Assembly (NCBI GenBank): GCA_964559865.1
Contig: CAZLJD010000030.1
Coordinates: 124,001 to 188,000, forward strand
Length of the DNA: 64,000 nucleotides
DNA from: JAGHAJ01 sp964559865 [NCBI: uncultured Synergistota bacterium]
GTDB taxonomy: Bacteria; Synergistota; JAGHAJ01
Reading direction: 5' to 3'
Shown here: piece after piece, positions 7,116 to 15,653 of the stretch
Numbering within the stretch: the first letter of the stretch is position 1
Layout: every line of letters begins with the position of its first letter
Notes under the pieces: generated by a model
Told to the model about the DNA's origin: nothing
Seen by the model: only the letters and a program-made list of their open reading frames with translations
Database searches by the model: none
Made by a program: the position numbers and the translations under genes

Positions 7116-8930
7116 ATGGGGCATCAGGACTTGTTCTGGCTATTTGTGATTCTTCCGGCATTTGGTGGTATCCTTTCTTTTTTTCTTGAGAGGTATGCAG
7201 TGGCTGTTGCAACGCTCTTCAGTGGAGTAGTGCTTGCATTTGCTATGTTTGGCTATGGTATGGCTGGGATGGGGGTACTGCATGTTGGGTTTGAGATGCA
7301 CCTTTCCTTGGATGCTGTATCTTGGTTCTTCATGGTAATGATAGACCTCGTTGGGTTTGTTGCTCTTATGTTTTCAATGGAGTTTATTACAGATGGTAAG
7401 GGGAGCTTTTCCTTCTTTATGTTGCTTGCGTTGGCGGGTGCAAACGGCGTCGTAATGTCAAGGGATTTTCTATCCCTGTATATCTTTTGGGAGATCATGT
7501 CTTGGTCTGTTTTCCTATTGGTGTTGCGGAGCTCTGGGGAGTGGGCTAAAAAATACATCGTTTTTGCCGTAATTTCTGCTGTGCTCTTGCTGATGGGTAT
7601 AGGTGTTGTGTACCATTATTCTGGTAGCTTGGTGTATAGTGGTGCGGTGAAGGGGCTGTCTCTGTCTGCGTGGGGTGTTGCATTGTCTCTTCTGATTGTT
7701 GGCTTTATGGTGAAAATGGCCGTTGTGCCGTTGCATGTGTGGGCACCGTATGCCTATTCTTCTGAACAGACATTTGTTGCGTTCTTGTCTGGGGGTTTAA
7801 GTAAGCTTGGTACATTTGGAGTACTCGTGGTGATGTATATGGCTGCAGGTGTTTCCGTGATGCACGGTTTTGGCGTTTTTAAGAATGTTTCACTGTTTGG
7901 TTATCCTTTTGCTCTGCTCGGTGCAATCACAGCTTTTGTGGGTACTATAGTTGCTGTGTTTCAAGATGACATAAGAAAACTCCTTGCGTATTCCTCTATT
8001 GGGCAACTTGGTTATGTAATGGTTGGTTTGGGACTTGGTATGCCACTTGCCGTTGGGGGGGCGATCTTTCACGCTTTTAACCATGCGATGTTTAAGTCCG
8101 TACTGTTTATGGGGGTAGCGGCGGTCTTCTATAGAGTAAAGACATACAGGATAAGTGAGATGGGCGGTTTGGGTTACAAGATGCCGTTTACATTTTTGGC
8201 GGTGCTTACGGCTATATTTGGTCTTGCTGGCATACCTGTAACATCTGGCTTTATTTCGAAGTGGATGCTTTACGAAGCGGCAATTCAGAACAGATTTGTC
8301 ATAATTGCTCCTCTCATGCTGGTTGCCTCTGTCGGGGCGTTTCTGTATTGCTTCAGAATCCTCTACGGGGTATTCCTGGGTCAGATAGATAGGGGTAAAG
8401 AAGAGGTAAAAGAGGTTGGCGTTTGGATGCTTTTACCGATGTACATCCTTGTTGTACCTCTTTTGCTCTTTGCACTGTTTCCTGGTTGGATACTTGCTTG
8501 GATAAATGACATGTTGGTCTACATGAATGTGGGAAGGTTGAGCTATACTACTTACAGTTTTTCCTCTCTTATAGGTAATGCAGATATGCTACTGTTTCTT
8601 GGTTCGTTCTTCGTTGCGTTTGCTATAGCTGTGGCACTGTTCGTTAAGAGACCTGCAACAAATGTAGACCAGTATGATAATTACCTCTCTGGAGAGGTAA
8701 GGGAGTATGTAAGGTTGCATGCTGCTTATAACTTTTACAAACCCCTGAAGGATGTGTGGGCACCACTCCTCAACAGGAGTATAGATAGAGGGTACGATGC
8801 CTTTGGGAAGATGCTGGGGGTTGTGTTTGATAGGGTTAAACTCTTTTACACGGGCAATCCTCAGGACTATGCTGCCTATGTTGGTTTAGCGTTTCTCATA
8901 TTTGTAGTGGTTGGATGGTGGTTGAGATGA
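7116..8930 (+). CDS. mbxH': Mbx complex second antiporter-like subunit (NuoL-like)
   Basis: A 604-residue membrane protein of the NuoL/MrpA-like family, with LYIFWEIMSWSVFLLVL, FQDDIRKLLAYSSIGQLGYV and a long C-terminal extension with a last membrane helix (about 585-602). A second, longer antiporter-like gene right after mbxH is the feature that distinguishes Mbx-type operons (genes H and H') from Mbh, which has one. The ATG at 7116 is separated from the mbxH stop by one base. Confidence 0.9.
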   Translation: MGHQDLFWLFVILPAFGGILSFFLERYAVAVATLFSGVVLAFAMFGYGMAGMGVLHVGFEMHLSLDAVSWFFMVMIDLVGFVALMFSMEFITDGKGSFSFFMLLALAGANGVVMSRDFLSLYIFWEIMSWSVFLLVLRSSGEWAKKYIVFAVISAVLLLMGIGVVYHYSGSLVYSGAVKGLSLSAWGVALSLLIVGFMVKMAVVPLHVWAPYAYSSEQTFVAFLSGGLSKLGTFGVLVVMYMAAGVSVMHGFGVFKNVSLFGYPFALLGAITAFVGTIVAVFQDDIRKLLAYSSIGQLGYVMVGLGLGMPLAVGGAIFHAFNHAMFKSVLFMGVAAVFYRVKTYRISEMGGLGYKMPFTFLAVLTAIFGLAGIPVTSGFISKWMLYEAAIQNRFVIIAPLMLVASVGAFLYCFRILYGVFLGQIDRGKEEVKEVGVWMLLPMYILVVPLLLFALFPGWILAWINDMLVYMNVGRLSYTTYSFSSLIGNADMLLFLGSFFVAFAIAVALFVKRPATNVDQYDNYLSGEVREYVRLHAAYNFYKPLKDVWAPLLNRSIDRGYDAFGKMLGVVFDRVKLFYTGNPQDYAAYVGLAFLIFVVVGWWLR

Positions 8931-9871
8931 CGGTTATGCTGGAGAACTGGCTTGTGTCTGCTTTGTATGTGTTTTTGGCGATATGTGTAGGATTGCTTTT
9001 TGGAGGAATAGCGAGAAAGGTTACTGCACGCATTCAGAACAGGGTAGGGCCACCTGTTTACCAGAACTTCATAGATGTGGGAAAACTCCTTACAAAGAAG
9101 TCAAACATCAGACACAATTGGATATTTGACTTTGCACCGGTATTTGCCCTGTCAGGGGTAATTATGATACTTCTCTACCTGCCTATGGGTGGTTATAGGA
9201 TGTTTGCCTCTAAAGGGGACCTTATCCTCCTTATGTATATAATGGTGATACCTGCACTGGGTTTTGCGCTTGGTGCTGGTGCAAGCATGAATCCTAATGC
9301 TGGCGTGGGCGTTATGAGGGCATTAACCCTTATGCTCTCTTACGAGATGCCCTTTGTTATAGTGTTACTTTCTGTTATGATATACTACGACACAGCTTCG
9401 CTTACCACCCTTCTTGGAAAGCAGTTTTCCGTGGGGTGGGCTATAGTTGCTCTCCCTATATCGGCAGTTGCGGCTGACATGGCTTTGCAGGGAATGATGA
9501 TGGAAAAGCCGTTTGATATACCGATTGCACCCCACGAGATAGCGTCCGGTCCGTTGGTGGAGTTTGGCGGCAAGTACCTTGGAATGTTGATGCTATATTC
9601 GGCGGGCGGCATCGTGGTGGAAACCTCTTTGTTTGTGGATCTGTTTCTTGGTGGTGGAGTGGTTCTGGACCCAGCCGTATATGGATTTTGGGCTTATTTG
9701 GTAAATTATGTTGTGTGGTTTGCCCTCATACTGGCAGTTTGGTTGATAGCGGTGTTTGTGAACGCTGTGTTTCCGAGGTTCAGGATAGAGCAGGCGTTTA
9801 AGTTCTACTGGAAGTGGCCAACGGTTATAGCTATACTGGGATTGGTTCAGGCATACTTTTTGAAGGGATGA
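8927..9871 (+). CDS. mbxM: Mbx complex NuoH-like membrane anchor subunit
   Basis: About 314 residues, eight predicted helices. The NuoH/MbhM family pattern is clear: ARIQNRVGPPVYQNFIDVGK near the N terminus and MMMEKPFDIPIAPHEIASGP around residues 190-215, with acidic residues at the interface to the peripheral arm. The ATG at 8927 overlaps the stop of the previous gene in an ATGA; ATG 8915 is an alternative four codons earlier. Confidence 0.92.
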   Translation: MTVMLENWLVSALYVFLAICVGLLFGGIARKVTARIQNRVGPPVYQNFIDVGKLLTKKSNIRHNWIFDFAPVFALSGVIMILLYLPMGGYRMFASKGDLILLMYIMVIPALGFALGAGASMNPNAGVGVMRALTLMLSYEMPFVIVLLSVMIYYDTASLTTLLGKQFSVGWAIVALPISAVAADMALQGMMMEKPFDIPIAPHEIASGPLVEFGGKYLGMLMLYSAGGIVVETSLFVDLFLGGGVVLDPAVYGFWAYLVNYVVWFALILAVWLIAVFVNAVFPRFRIEQAFKFYWKWPTVIAILGLVQAYFLKG

Positions 9872-9872
9872 G

Positions 9873-10403
9873 TTGTCTATGTCTAAGGAAATGAGTTACA
9901 GGGATTGGACAGAGGTAGAGAGGCTTCTTTCCAGGAGGTCCTTGTGGATAATACACTTCTGTACTGGATGTGGGGCAATGGAGATGCCCGCTATCATGAC
10001 CTCCCGTTACGATATGGAGAGGTTTGGTATAATGCCCATGGCGACTCCGAGGCAAGCAGACATCATGCTTGTTACCGGTTATGTGGCTGTTAAAACTTTG
10101 AAGAGGATAGTTCGTGTCTATGAGCAGATGCAGGATCCGAAATATGTTGTTGCGTTTGGTTCGTGTCCTATAAATGGCGGTTTGTATTGGGATTCCTATA
10201 ATACGATAAAGCAACTCGATAAGTACATACCCGTAGATATCTACATAGCAGGCTGTATGCCAAGGCCGGAGGCTATCATGGATGCACTTCTGAAGCTTAT
10301 GGATATGATAGACAGGGGTGAAGCGGACGGGTGGCGGAGGTATAAGGAGCAGTTTGAGGTTTACAAGGCGAATCAGAACAGGGTTTTTAAGAGGTGGGAT
10401 TGA
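9873..10403 (+). CDS. mbxJ: Mbx complex NuoB-like [4Fe-4S] small subunit
   Basis: About 176 residues. The proximal-cluster ligands are all present: FCTGCGAMEMP near residue 29, GSCPINGG near 109 and GCMPRPEAI near 138. This subunit binds the [4Fe-4S] cluster next to the large subunit. The start is TTG at 9873 or ATG at 9879; an AAGGGA ribosome site fits either. The mbxJ-K-L-N block forms the cytoplasmic, ferredoxin-oxidising arm. Confidence 0.92.
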   Translation: MSMSKEMSYRDWTEVERLLSRRSLWIIHFCTGCGAMEMPAIMTSRYDMERFGIMPMATPRQADIMLVTGYVAVKTLKRIVRVYEQMQDPKYVVAFGSCPINGGLYWDSYNTIKQLDKYIPVDIYIAGCMPRPEAIMDALLKLMDMIDRGEADGWRRYKEQFEVYKANQNRVFKRWD

Positions 10404-10882
10404 TGGAGACTTTTGGGATAGATTTCAAGGAGCTTCCCGTTAAGGGCAATACAAGAAAGCGGCTTTATGGCAGTGTGGAACTTGATAGGATAAAGGAACA
10501 CATTAGAAAGTTCAAAGAGGTAGGTTTTAATCACCTTGTTGCGATAAGCTGTATAGATTGGATAGACGATGGAAAGTTTGAGGTGGTTTATCATTTGTGG
10601 AGCTACGAGGAGTTGGTAGATATATTCCTTTCGGTGATGATAGATAGAGATAACCCCAGCCTTCAGAGTGTAAAGGAGCTTTTCCCTCAGGCTGAGACTT
10701 ACGAAAGAGAGATGCACGAGATGTTTGGCGTATATTTTGATGGCAACGATAGGTTAACGGAGTTTATCCTTGAAGACTGGGATGGTCCTCCGCCTATGCG
10801 CAAGGACTTTGACACTAAGAAGTATGCTGAGGAGCGTTTCTATTCTGTACCTCCGGTAGGTGATGTAGATGAAGGAGTATGA
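10403..10882 (+). CDS. mbxK: Mbx complex NuoC-like subunit
   Basis: A 159-residue protein of the 30-kDa complex I subunit family, with ETYEREMHEMFGVYFDG and the C-terminal LEDWDGPPPMRKDF. It has no cofactor and holds the large subunit. The ATG at 10403 overlaps the stop of mbxJ (TGATG) and follows GAGGTGG; a GTG three codons upstream is less likely. Confidence 0.9.
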   Translation: METFGIDFKELPVKGNTRKRLYGSVELDRIKEHIRKFKEVGFNHLVAISCIDWIDDGKFEVVYHLWSYEELVDIFLSVMIDRDNPSLQSVKELFPQAETYEREMHEMFGVYFDGNDRLTEFILEDWDGPPPMRKDFDTKKYAEERFYSVPPVGDVDEGV

Positions 10883-11999
10883 GCTTTTCATAGGACCTCA
10901 ACATGTTGGTATTACGGGAAACTTTATGGTTCACCTCACATTAGAAGGAGATACAGTAGTAAGTGCGGAGGCACACCCTGGTTATCTTCACCGAGGTTTC
11001 GAAAAACTCATGGAGAGAAGAGATTGGTCCATGAATGTTGCACTTATACCAAGGATATGTGTTCCGGAACCAGATGTCAATGAGGCTGCTTATGCGATGG
11101 CAGTTGAGAGCCTGATGGGGTGGGATATTCCAGAGAGGGCTAAATACATAAGGACAATAGTGCTTGAGCTTGCAAGGATATCTGCATATCTGCTTGCGAT
11201 AGGTGGATATGCAGGCACGATAGGTTTGTATACTGCACCACAGTGGATGATGGGGGACAGAGATTACATTCTTGACCTGTTTGAGGAGCTGACTGGTGCA
11301 CGAGTGTATCACATATTTATATTTCCTGGGGGTGTGAGGTGGGATATCCCAGATGGCTTCGAGGAACGGGTGAAGAAGGTCATGGACTATCTTGAAAGCA
11401 GACTCCAGCTCTATGATGAGCTACTCTTCAAAAACGAGGTGTTCTTCAGAAGGGCGCCTAATATAGGTGTTATTCCAAAGGATAAGGCTGTGGAATGGGG
11501 GGTTACTGGGCCTAATCTTCGTGCATGTGGCTATGACTACGATGTCAGGAGGCTTGACCCGTACGCTGCTTACGAAGAGATGGATTTTGATGTGATCTCC
11601 TACCCTGATAGTGTTAAGGGGTTTGATATCCTTTCTGATGGGTGTGACTGTTATGCAAGGATGGTTGTCAGAAGGGTAGAGTTGCAGGAGAGTATAAAGA
11701 TAATCCGACAGGCTGTGGATAATTTACCTCCGGGTGAAGTAACTCTAAAGAGACCCAATCCCCTTGCCTGGAAAGTACCAAAGGGATATGCGTATGCGAG
11801 GGTTGAAAGTTCAAAGGGGGAATACGGGTACTTCGTGGTAAGTAACGGTGGTAAGAATCCGTATAGGGTGCATGTGAGGGGACCATCTTATACGCACGGC
11901 ATAAATGTCATTGAGACGATATTGAAAGGTTCAAACATAGCAGATGTTTCTCCCATAATGTTTAGCTTGGATATATGTCCACCTGACATAGAGAGGTGA
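10869..11999 (+). CDS. mbxL: Mbx complex NuoD-like large subunit with incomplete NiFe ligand set
   Basis: A 376-residue protein related to group 4 NiFe hydrogenase large subunits and complex I NuoD (AHPGYLHRGFEKLMERR near residues 35-51). True hydrogenases bind Ni and Fe through two CxxC pairs. Here the N-terminal motif is PRICVPEPD (Cys64, then Glu67 in place of the second Cys) and the C-terminal motif is LDICPPDIER (Cys370, then Asp373). Two of the four ligands are therefore missing, as expected of the Mbx/MBS branch, linked in Pyrococcus furiosus to sulfane-sulfur reduction. There is no C-terminal extension for a maturation protease. The electron acceptor cannot be read from sequence. Confidence 0.9.
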   Translation: MKEYELFIGPQHVGITGNFMVHLTLEGDTVVSAEAHPGYLHRGFEKLMERRDWSMNVALIPRICVPEPDVNEAAYAMAVESLMGWDIPERAKYIRTIVLELARISAYLLAIGGYAGTIGLYTAPQWMMGDRDYILDLFEELTGARVYHIFIFPGGVRWDIPDGFEERVKKVMDYLESRLQLYDELLFKNEVFFRRAPNIGVIPKDKAVEWGVTGPNLRACGYDYDVRRLDPYAAYEEMDFDVISYPDSVKGFDILSDGCDCYARMVVRRVELQESIKIIRQAVDNLPPGEVTLKRPNPLAWKVPKGYAYARVESSKGEYGYFVVSNGGKNPYRVHVRGPSYTHGINVIETILKGSNIADVSPIMFSLDICPPDIER

Positions 12000-12003
12000 T
12001 GTG

Positions 12004-12462
12004 ATGAGTATAGTCAAGCCTTTTAAGGCGTTGCAGCACCTGTTTAAGAAACCACACACGGTTAGGATCCCTTATCAGGAGCATACAGACATAACAGGTT
12101 TGCCTGTACCTACCGAGAGGTATAGAGGCTTTCACTCCAATGACATACAGAAGTGTATAGGGTGTCAGTTGTGCGGTAGGGTATGCCCTGCAAATGCGAT
12201 TACGTATGAAAAGTTCGAAAATGTGGAGAGCAAAATAAAGCTCAGACCGGTTGTGGACTATGGCCGGTGCTGTTACTGTGGTTTTTGCGTAGATGTGTGC
12301 CCTACAAAGTCTTTGAAACTTACACCCCGATACGAACTGGTATCTCCTAATATAAAGGACTTCAAGTTTATACCCACGGCTGAGATTGCGGGCAAGGATG
12401 ATAAAGCAATCTCCATGTCGGAGGTGTTGTTCTCCCCGAAAGATTATAAACCTTCGGAATAG
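12004..12462 (+). CDS. mbxN: Mbx complex NuoI-like 2[4Fe-4S] subunit
   Basis: A 152-residue ferredoxin-like subunit with two complete cluster motifs, CIGCQLCGRVCP (about residues 51-62) and CCYCGFCVDVCP (about 90-101). It would receive electrons from soluble ferredoxin and pass them to the MbxJ cluster. The ATG at 12004 follows GAGGTGAT; the GTG at 12001 is an alternative. Last gene of the operon; no clear terminator follows before the next promoter. Confidence 0.92.
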   Translation: MSIVKPFKALQHLFKKPHTVRIPYQEHTDITGLPVPTERYRGFHSNDIQKCIGCQLCGRVCPANAITYEKFENVESKIKLRPVVDYGRCCYCGFCVDVCPTKSLKLTPRYELVSPNIKDFKFIPTAEIAGKDDKAISMSEVLFSPKDYKPSE

Positions 12463-12466
12463 GCTT

Positions 12467-12494
12467 TTGTGCCGTTAAACTCTTATGGTAAAAT
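12467..12494 (+). promoter_or_regulatory. Promoter giving a leaderless HD-GYP transcript
   Basis: TTGTGC (12467-12472) and TAAAAT (12489-12494), spacer 16 bp. The usual start, seven bases after the -10, is the A of the ATG at 12501. No ribosome site is visible before that ATG. Confidence 0.5.
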
Positions 12495-12500
12495 ATTGGC

Positions 12501-15311
12501 ATGAGAAAGAGAATAGCTGTACTTGTTGTTTCCATGCTGGCTATTATGGTGTCTATTATCTACTTTGTGGATAGGTGGGTGCTCATAGATTACATAAGCT
12601 CCCAGCTGTCTACCTCATTTCGTCAGAGGCTCTCCGGCATAAGACAGCTCGTGGATGGTGGGGTAACTGCGAGTAAGCTTGTTAGAGAGTACAGAGGATA
12701 TGTCACCAATCTGGTATTGGAGGATGACCTTCAGAGGGTAAAGGCATTCTTGCAGATGTGTGATTCGTGGTCGAAGGCAGGTATACTGAGTGAGGATGAT
12801 GCAAAAAGGCTTGCGCTGAGCTACTTAAAGTCGGTTGGTGCCTATGTGTTGAACTCTTCGGGTAAAGCGCTCGTTTTCCCTGTCTACATTGAGAAGTTTT
12901 CCAAGAGTTCCGGAAGGCATGTGGGTTGGAGGAGGTTTGCTCCCTGGGGCTGGAAGATAGGAATGGTAATGAGTGAGAGGGATATCTTTGGTGTGCAGTA
13001 TGGAGGCTTTGAGAAGCGGATAAAGAGTGCTGTCTTGAAGAGGATTAGTTACATGCCCTCTAATGGATCTTATGTGGTGGTATACAACAGGCGTGGCAGG
13101 ATCATATCCTATCCTCACAGAAAGGTTTCTGCGGATGACCTACCAAGTTCTCCTTATGTGAAGAAGGTGTTTTCGCTTAAGAGTGGTAGTTTTACCTATT
13201 CTTTTAACGGTAAGAGAAAAGAGAGGGTGTTCTCTTATGTGCCACTTATTGGGTGGTACATAGTCTTTACTGCTTACCCTGATGAGATGTGTTATCCGAT
13301 GCTTGTGAATATGCTGAAAGGGGAACTACCGACTGTTGTGGTTATATTGGTGTTATTAGGAGCCCTTGGGTTGTACGCGTGGAACAAATGTGTGCTCCTT
13401 CCACTTACGCAGGTAACGACAGGATTTGAGGAGCTTGGCAAGGGAAACTACAACTACAAGTTAGACCCCGATACCATAAGATACCCTTATATGAAAAGCC
13501 TTTTTAAGGACTTTAACTATATGATAGAAAAGCTCAAAGAGGGAGAAGAGGAACTCGTCAGGGCTTACAGGAAGTTAGAGGTGCTCAATGCAAGTATATC
13601 ACGCAGATATGAGGACCTCCAAAGGGAGCTTGAAAGGTTAAGGGTTTTGGACGCAATAATATCTGCCACGATCGGACTTGTGGATCACAAGGAGATAGCT
13701 GCCCGTGTTGTAGATACGCTGGCTTCTACTGGGAGGTATAGTGATATAGGTATCCTGCTGAAGGAGGGAGATCTCCTTAAACGACTTGCGCATCACGGTA
13801 TAGTGTGGAGTAAGTTTGAGCAGTTTCCCATTAATAGTGGAGTGACCGGATGGGCGGTTAGGGATAAGGAGATAAAAAATGTTCCCAATGTTTTGGCTGA
13901 GAGTCACTATGTTGAAGGGAATGCCGCTGTCCGTTCTGAGCTTGCGTGTCCTATAGTCCTTGGTACAGATGTCGTGGGTGTGGTGGATGTGGAGAGTATG
14001 GAACCCTCTTACTTCGTTAGGGATGATGAGCTTATGCTTAGGATGGTGAGTGACTACCTTGCGATGGTCTTCCGGAGGGCTGACTCTGTGAAGTTGCTTC
14101 AGAGAAGACTTAAAGATATGGGCTTTTTACTGCGTCTGCTTAGGAGCGTCTCTAAGACGGAGCACATAGGTGAGCTGTCGAAACAGGTATGCGAGATGGT
14201 GCAGGAGTATGGTGATTACAATAATGTGACGATGTACATTAGGGACGGGAATTTGCTGGTTTTAACCTATATTGCCGGTTTGCCCATACCTGAAGATGTG
14301 TATAAGGTAGATTGGGGGATAATCAGTATCTATGGGAAAGGGATATCTGCCAGGGCGGCAAGGACTGCGGAGATGCAGAATGTTCCGAACTGCCTTGAGG
14401 ACCCTGATTATCTGGTGGGGGATCGCACCACCAAGAGTGAGCTTGCCGTTCCAGTAAAAGTGGGAAATGAGGTTTTTGCGGTATTGGACTTAGAGTCAAA
14501 CGAGTTCAATGCGTTTGGTAAGGAGGATGAGAGGCTGCTTTACCTGATTGCTGAGAACCTTGGGGCAATAATTCGGAGGGTGGAACTGGTGGAGGGGCTT
14601 GAAAGCACCGTTAAGGCACTGGAGGAGAGGAATAAGGAGCTCACACTCAAAGATGAGGAGCTGGAAGTTTCTGTTGAACAGCTTAGGGCCTATACTCGGG
14701 AGCTTGAGAGCGTTCATCGTGATATGGTACAAAAGGAGACGGAACTTGAGGAAGCGTACTTGGATACCATAAAGGCTCTGGCAAGGGCTATAGAGATGAA
14801 GGATCCATATGCGAGGGGACACACTACGAAGGTGGCAAGCTATGCGTTGAAGGTGGGGGAGGCTCTAGGACTAAGTGAAGAGGATATGAGGAATCTCTTG
14901 TATGCAGCGATCCTTCACGATATAGGCAGGATAGGACTTAAAGGGGCTGTTCTCGACAAACCTCATGAACTCACAGAAAAGGAAATAGAGTATATAAAGG
15001 GGTATCCTGCAAGAGGTGCAAGTGTGCTAATGCAGATAGACTACCTTAGAGATGTGGCAAATGTGGTTTTGCACCACCAGGAGAGATGGGATGGTAGTGG
15101 CTATCCTGCAGGTTTAAAGGGAGAAGAGATACCGCTTTTGAGTAGGATTATAGCAGTCGTTGATGCCTATGATGCCATGATCTCTGATAGACCTTACAGA
15201 AAGGCACTCTCAAAGGAAGAGGCGTTGAGGAGGATAAAGGAGTCTGCGGGGACGCAGTTTGACCCGAGGATTGTGGATGTCTTTTTGAAAGTTGTAGGGG
15301 AAGAGGAGTAA
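12501..15311 (+). CDS. Membrane sensor with two GAF domains and an HD-GYP domain (c-di-GMP phosphodiesterase-like)
   Basis: A 936-residue protein. It has one N-terminal helix (about 5-25), an extracytoplasmic sensor region, a second helix (about 273-293), a HAMP-like and coiled-coil linker, GAF domain 1 (about 385-530), GAF domain 2 (about 550-695), a second coiled coil, and HD-GYP (about 755-930). HD-GYP motifs are HDIGR (806-810), HHQERWDGSGYP (from 858) and VDAYDAM. The usual HPxxG histidine is replaced by Tyr835 (GYPARG), and the HDxGK lysine is Arg. It probably degrades cyclic di-GMP, but metal binding may be altered. It opposes the GGDEF protein on the other side of mbx. Confidence 0.85.
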   Translation: MRKRIAVLVVSMLAIMVSIIYFVDRWVLIDYISSQLSTSFRQRLSGIRQLVDGGVTASKLVREYRGYVTNLVLEDDLQRVKAFLQMCDSWSKAGILSEDDAKRLALSYLKSVGAYVLNSSGKALVFPVYIEKFSKSSGRHVGWRRFAPWGWKIGMVMSERDIFGVQYGGFEKRIKSAVLKRISYMPSNGSYVVVYNRRGRIISYPHRKVSADDLPSSPYVKKVFSLKSGSFTYSFNGKRKERVFSYVPLIGWYIVFTAYPDEMCYPMLVNMLKGELPTVVVILVLLGALGLYAWNKCVLLPLTQVTTGFEELGKGNYNYKLDPDTIRYPYMKSLFKDFNYMIEKLKEGEEELVRAYRKLEVLNASISRRYEDLQRELERLRVLDAIISATIGLVDHKEIAARVVDTLASTGRYSDIGILLKEGDLLKRLAHHGIVWSKFEQFPINSGVTGWAVRDKEIKNVPNVLAESHYVEGNAAVRSELACPIVLGTDVVGVVDVESMEPSYFVRDDELMLRMVSDYLAMVFRRADSVKLLQRRLKDMGFLLRLLRSVSKTEHIGELSKQVCEMVQEYGDYNNVTMYIRDGNLLVLTYIAGLPIPEDVYKVDWGIISIYGKGISARAARTAEMQNVPNCLEDPDYLVGDRTTKSELAVPVKVGNEVFAVLDLESNEFNAFGKEDERLLYLIAENLGAIIRRVELVEGLESTVKALEERNKELTLKDEELEVSVEQLRAYTRELESVHRDMVQKETELEEAYLDTIKALARAIEMKDPYARGHTTKVASYALKVGEALGLSEEDMRNLLYAAILHDIGRIGLKGAVLDKPHELTEKEIEYIKGYPARGASVLMQIDYLRDVANVVLHHQERWDGSGYPAGLKGEEIPLLSRIIAVVDAYDAMISDRPYRKALSKEEALRRIKESAGTQFDPRIVDVFLKVVGEEE

Positions 15312-15335
15312 GTAGATGTCGGCAAAAATCCTTGG

Positions 15336-15364
15336 TTGACAATGTGATATTTTTGATGTATTAT
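15336..15364 (+). promoter_or_regulatory. Promoter of the tRNA-Lys/trp-leader unit
   Basis: TTGACA (15336-15341) and TATTAT (15359-15364), spaced by 17 bp, just ahead of tRNA-Lys. No other good promoter is visible between the tRNA and the leader peptide, so it probably also serves the leader and trpB. Confidence 0.8.
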
Positions 15365-15376
15365 ACAGTCGCAGGT

Positions 15377-15452
15377 GGGCCGTTAGCTCAGGAGGTAGAG
15401 CACCGGACTTTTAATCCGGGTGTCGCAGGTTCGAATCCTGCACGGCTCACCA
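15377..15452 (+). tRNA. tRNA-Lys(TTT)
   Basis: A 76-nt cloverleaf with encoded CCA. The seven-base acceptor arms pair (one G-U), the anticodon stem CCGGA/TCCGG frames the loop CTTTTAA with anticodon TTT, and the T loop is TTCGAAT. No terminator follows: the trp leader ribosome site begins only about ten bases downstream. Confidence 0.95.
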
Positions 15453-15477
15453 CTCTTAGATTAGAGGAGGAAGAGAA

Positions 15478-15549
15478 ATGATAAGGCAGAGATGTTGTTT
15501 TCTGTTTGGGATGTTTTGGTGGTGCAGCCAGCATGCTGGCTGCACATGA
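15478..15549 (+). CDS. trpL: trp leader peptide with tandem Trp codons
   Basis: A 23-codon frame preceded by AGAGGAGG (15463-15470), seven bases from the ATG. The peptide contains consecutive tryptophans at positions 14-15 (TGG TGG at 15517-15522), immediately before a 24-base perfect palindrome, and it ends at TGA 15547-15549. A strong terminator (15586-15623) follows and trpB starts at 15654. Leader peptide with Trp-Trp, paired arms, terminator and trp gene is the classical attenuation layout, in which scarce Trp-tRNA stalls the ribosome and prevents terminator formation. Two cysteines precede the Trp pair at positions 6-7. This is the only member of the trp pathway besides trpB seen here. 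Confidence 0.85.
   Translation: MIRQRCCFLFGMFWWCSQHAGCT
15522..15545 (+). repeat. 24-base perfect palindrome, arms 1 and 2 of the trp attenuator
   Basis: The palindrome starts at the last base of the second Trp codon. It can form the 1:2 hairpin. Its segment 15531-15539 can alternatively pair with 15581-15589 (nine pairs, two of them G-U), which contains the foot of the terminator stem; this would be the 2:3 antiterminator. Confidence 0.75.
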
Positions 15550-15585
15550 GGGATAGATAATCCATCTGTAGTGTAGGTAGTCGGC

Positions 15586-15623
15586 ATGCCGGAATCCGTA
15601 AGTGGGTTCCGGCATTTTTGTTT
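15586..15623 (+). terminator. trp attenuator terminator
   Basis: A 12-pair stem (15586-15597 with 15604-15615, loop GTAAGT, one G-U pair) followed by TTTTGTTT. It lies between the leader peptide stop and the ribosome site of trpB, so it controls read-through into trpB. Confidence 0.88.
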
Positions 15624-15653
15624 CTTACGATAGATTTCGGGAGGTGTAAACTT

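Noticed and set aside
10869-11999. Group 4 NiFe hydrogenase large subunit (hydrogen-evolving)
   Set aside because: Both CxxC pairs are incomplete (CxxE and CxxD) and the operon has the Mbx order with two antiporter-like subunits.
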